Source of the DNA: Alphaproteobacteria bacterium
GTDB lineage: Bacteria; Pseudomonadota; Alphaproteobacteria; Rs-D84
Reading direction: 5' to 3'
NCBI GenBank assembly: GCA_015062445.1
Contig: SUUQ01000006.1
Location: forward strand, 1 to 64,000
Length of the DNA: 64,000 bases
Below are positions 62,081 through 64,000 of the stretch, piece by piece (position 1 is the first letter of the stretch; every line of letters starts with the position of its first letter). Position numbers and translations under genes: made by a program. The notes under the pieces are model-generated. The model did no database searches and was not told the origin of the DNA. It saw only the letters and a program-made list of their open reading frames with translations.

Positions 62081-63008
62081 CACCAACCCCATACATAAAA
62101 TTACCAGTTCCTTTATTTCCATAAAATTTTTGTTCCACCACATCCCACATACCATTTGATGGCACAACAAAATTTCCAATTTGCAATCCTGCTGGCACAG
62201 GAACAAAATCACGCACAGGCACCGAATACTCAAGCAATTTCACACGATACATCCGTGCATCAGCAAGTTCTGTTTCGCGACCTGCGGCATTAATCCCATA
62301 CAACAAAAAAGAATACTGCATCCGCATATCACGTTCAAAGGTCACATCATAAATAATCGGCCCCAAATCAGTATACGTTGTCACAGTCGTAGATTTTACC
62401 CCATTATAATCATTATTATTCTCCACACGCACCCACCCCCGTTTTCCATACACAAACATAGATTCGCTCGGAATAAAATTATCAGGAACCCGCCACCCCG
62501 GATTATGCCTTCCCACTGCATCATATCCAAAATTCAAACGCGCATAATTCCCCCCCAGCCCTGCCGAAAAAGCCCCCGCCTGCCAATCATTATAAGCCCC
62601 CGCCACACTATACAATTCTTCTTTATCATAGATAATCAGATCAAAATAAAAACCAAAACTATGTGCCCACGGTTTATATCCGGTATCAATATACTGGGTT
62701 CCTGTTGACTCTAACCACACATCTGAATCAGCATCAACCAGACAATTACCAACGAACCAATAATGCCCAACATGCTGTTTTTCCCCCTTACACACAGTAT
62801 ATTCTATCCCCTCATCTTCTATATGCAATGTATTCATTCCACTTTGTGTTGTTAACGGGGCATATACTATCTCATTATCAACTCGCACATGCAAAGACGG
62901 AATTGTTACTCGTTCCTTATGCAGTGGAATTTGTATATTACCCACATACAATGTACGCCCAAAACATTCAATCGACACCATCAACAACACAAATACAAGA
63001 CATCTCAT
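62076..63008 (-). CDS. Secreted protein with STGTQYIDTG motif (lectin-like domain)
   Basis: The 310-residue protein has the signal peptide MRCLVFVLLMVSIECFG. The stretch DVWLESTGTQYIDTGYKPWA starts a beta-sandwich-like domain seen in many proteins from gut alphaproteobacteria and phages (LamG/concanavalin-like by fold; carbohydrate binding is inferred). The end FYGNKGTGNFMYGVGE is the usual companion motif. The start at 63006-63008 follows GGGGGG; a longer reading would lie in the terminator region. The gene sits behind a structured leader with a terminator. Confidence 0.78.
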   Translation of the reverse strand: MRCLVFVLLMVSIECFGRTLYVGNIQIPLHKERVTIPSLHVRVDNEIVYAPLTTQSGMNTLHIEDEGIEYTVCKGEKQHVGHYWFVGNCLVDADSDVWLESTGTQYIDTGYKPWAHSFGFYFDLIIYDKEELYSVAGAYNDWQAGAFSAGLGGNYARLNFGYDAVGRHNPGWRVPDNFIPSESMFVYGKRGWVRVENNNDYNGVKSTTVTTYTDLGPIIYDVTFERDMRMQYSFLLYGINAAGRETELADARMYRVKLLEYSVPVRDFVPVPAGLQIGNFVVPSNGMWDVVEQKFYGNKGTGNFMYGVGE

Positions 63009-63028
63009 TTCTCTACCCCCCTTGCGAC

Positions 63029-63059
63029 AAAAAAAATCCGTCAACCTGCGGATTGACGG
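63029..63059 (-). terminator. Terminator in the leader of the STGTQYIDTG gene
   Basis: On the minus strand CCGTCAA-tccgcagg-TTGACGG is followed by ATTTTTTTT. It lies only 21 bases before the start codon at 63008, so it acts upstream of that gene as an attenuator, or ends a separate small RNA. Confidence 0.8.
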
Positions 63060-63200
63060 TCGGGGTGTTCGAAAATCACCAAACTAATGACTCCCATAAT
63101 CTTTTGTTATACATTACGGGCACCCCGACCTTTATGTCGGGGAGATTTTAACGACACAAATACGCACCCCACCGATTGGGTGATATACATCATTTGTACC
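63058..63200 (-). ncRNA. Structured leader RNA, candidate riboswitch or small RNA
   Basis: On the minus strand GGTCGGGGTG (63121-63130) pairs with CACCCCGACC (63058-63067), ten bp. Inside it CCCGTAAT/ATTATGGG (63113-63120 with 63093-63100) forms a second helix and the remaining bases a weak third, so a three-way junction is possible. GTCGGGG can instead pair with CCCCGAC just upstream (63123-63129 with 63136-63142). The last two bases of the long helix are also the first two of the terminator stem. I recognise no known riboswitch class, tmRNA, SRP or RNase P signature. Confidence 0.5.
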
Positions 63201-63283
63201 GAGTTTGGCGGGCTTTCGACAGCCCCGAACCTGCATCTCTACAGATTCACACAAATAATAAACTATTTACCTATTATTACGCC

Positions 63284-63320
63284 AGCAAAAAATCCCGCTC
63301 ACTGCGGGATTTTTTGTATT
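63284..63320. terminator. Terminator of dnaJ
   Basis: AAAAAATCCCGC-tcact-GCGGGATTTTTT is a perfect bidirectional hairpin, six bases beyond the dnaJ stop codon at 63326. Confidence 0.85.
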
Positions 63321-63325
63321 TTTTT

Positions 63326-64000
63326 TCAGAACCAACTTTTTTTACCAGATTTTGTTTCTGCAAATTCCGTTAAAATCTTTTTTTGTTTTTCTGTTAATTT
63401 CGTTGGAATTTTTATTGCCACATCTATATACAAATCTCCAAAGGTTCCCGCCCGTCTGACCGATGGCATACCATGCCCACGCACACGCAGTTTTTCACCA
63501 ACCTGTGTTCCCGAAGGGACTTTTACAGCCAGCTCTTTTCCATCTATGGTTTCAACTTCGATTTCGCCGCCCATGGCCAGTGTTGTAAATGGCACGTCTA
63601 CACGCATAATCAAGTCATTACCACGTCTTTCGAATTTTTTATCCTGTCTGATATGAATATCCAGATAGAAATCCCCTGCCGGCCCACCATTTATACCTGC
63701 TTCGCCCTGTCCTGCCAAACGCAGTCGTGCTCCATCCTCGATACCTGCGGGAATTTTTACTTCCAACGTACGTTGTTTATGTTCTGTACCTGTACCATTA
63801 CACTGACTGCATTTTTTATCAATCTTGCGCCCCAGTCCATTACAATCTGGGCATGGTTGTTCCATTGCAAAGAAACCTTGACGTGTTTGTACGAAACCAC
63901 TGCCCCCACATCGTGGGCATGCTGGGGCCGCCTTACCATCTGCCGTACCATGACCATGACATTTTTCACATTCTACATTACTGGAAAATTTAACAGTATG
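63326..64000 (-). CDS. dnaJ: Chaperone protein DnaJ (C-terminal part, cut by window edge)
   Basis: DnaJ delivers substrates to DnaK and stimulates its ATPase. The readable 224 residues begin inside the zinc-finger domain with four repeats: CEKCHGHG, CPRCGGSG, CPDCNGLG and CSQCNGTG. The peptide-binding C-terminal domains follow (LEVKIPAGIEDGARLRLAGQ, GTFGDLYIDVAIKIP). The J domain and Gly/Phe region lie beyond 64,000, so the gene is partial. There is no internal start; a Met at 63865 is in the middle of the zinc finger. Confidence 0.97.
   Translation of the reverse strand, partial: HTVKFSSNVECEKCHGHGTADGKAAPACPRCGGSGFVQTRQGFFAMEQPCPDCNGLGRKIDKKCSQCNGTGTEHKQRTLEVKIPAGIEDGARLRLAGQGEAGINGGPAGDFYLDIHIRQDKKFERRGNDLIMRVDVPFTTLAMGGEIEVETIDGKELAVKVPSGTQVGEKLRVRGHGMPSVRRAGTFGDLYIDVAIKIPTKLTEKQKKILTEFAETKSGKKSWF

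Noticed and set aside
63030-63290. tmRNA, SRP RNA, 6S RNA or RNase P RNA
   Set aside because: None of the conserved signatures (tmRNA tag frame or tRNA-like end, SRP tetraloop region, RNase P core) can be found; only local helices are visible.

Overview
The window reads as one chromosome segment of a moderately AT-rich, Gram-negative alphaproteobacterium, probably host-associated. Supporting this are a compact S10/spc/alpha-type ribosomal cluster, outer-membrane beta-barrels and lipoproteins, Pal and TolB, an ftsE-ftsX-DUF218-plsC cluster, and Rickettsiales-like intergenic palindromes. A prepilin with the GRSMIEMLGVLAIMG start and a secreted protein with STGTQYIDTG also point to poorly cultured gut alphaproteobacteria. 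That taxonomic placement is inference; no rRNA gene is present.

Layout. (1) 1-18,000: a partial ORF and a small secreted protein, then the ribosomal/translation cluster on the minus strand (rpsL-rpsG-fusA-tuf-rpsJ ... secY-rpsM-rpsK), with a near-consensus promoter before rpsL. adk, rpmJ, rpoA and rplQ are not in their frequent places. (2) 18,100-24,100: two paralogous outer-membrane barrels, mltG, a kinase-fold protein and an acyl-CoA synthetase with a repeated C-terminal tail. (3) 24,200-30,900: tRNA-Pro(CGG) with a duplicated 3' end, fabF, acpP, a degenerate integrase-like gene, lepA and rbfA. (4) 30,900-33,030: a DedA-type membrane protein, then about 1.5 kb of palindromic repeats holding a small GIY-YIG nuclease gene. 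(5) 33,000-41,900: six consecutive paralogous secreted Ala-rich coiled-coil proteins. (6) 42,000-48,300: a barrel, pal, ftsE-ftsX-ydcF-like-plsC, a secreted nuclease and tolB. (7) 48,400-51,600: a ribbon-helix-helix/DinD-like pair with its own operator-promoter, a VirB2-like protein, a lipoprotein and class II aldolase. (8) 52,100-64,000: efp, ppa, dnaN, a diadenylate cyclase (cdaA) in a run with dapD, an AsmA protein and a pseudouridine synthase, then a pilin-like protein, a short uvrC, pgsA, a secreted protein behind a structured leader, and partial dnaJ.

The most unusual feature is a family of about 100-bp dispersed hairpin repeats (ten copies: between rpsM and rpsK, after an outer-membrane gene, and in arrays at 46.2 and 51.8 kb). 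They share an inner hairpin (GTAGTGTACAAACGCTAC), while the outer stem has at least four unrelated but self-complementary sequences, which shows selection for structure. The elements abut stop codons and fill two convergent intergenic regions that lack ordinary terminators. A second palindrome family (GTCATACCGGC.../GTCATCCCGTGG...) brackets the GIY-YIG gene as inverted copies. Other leads are two apparently leaderless genes (ftsE, uvrC) and c-di-AMP synthesis in an alphaproteobacterium.
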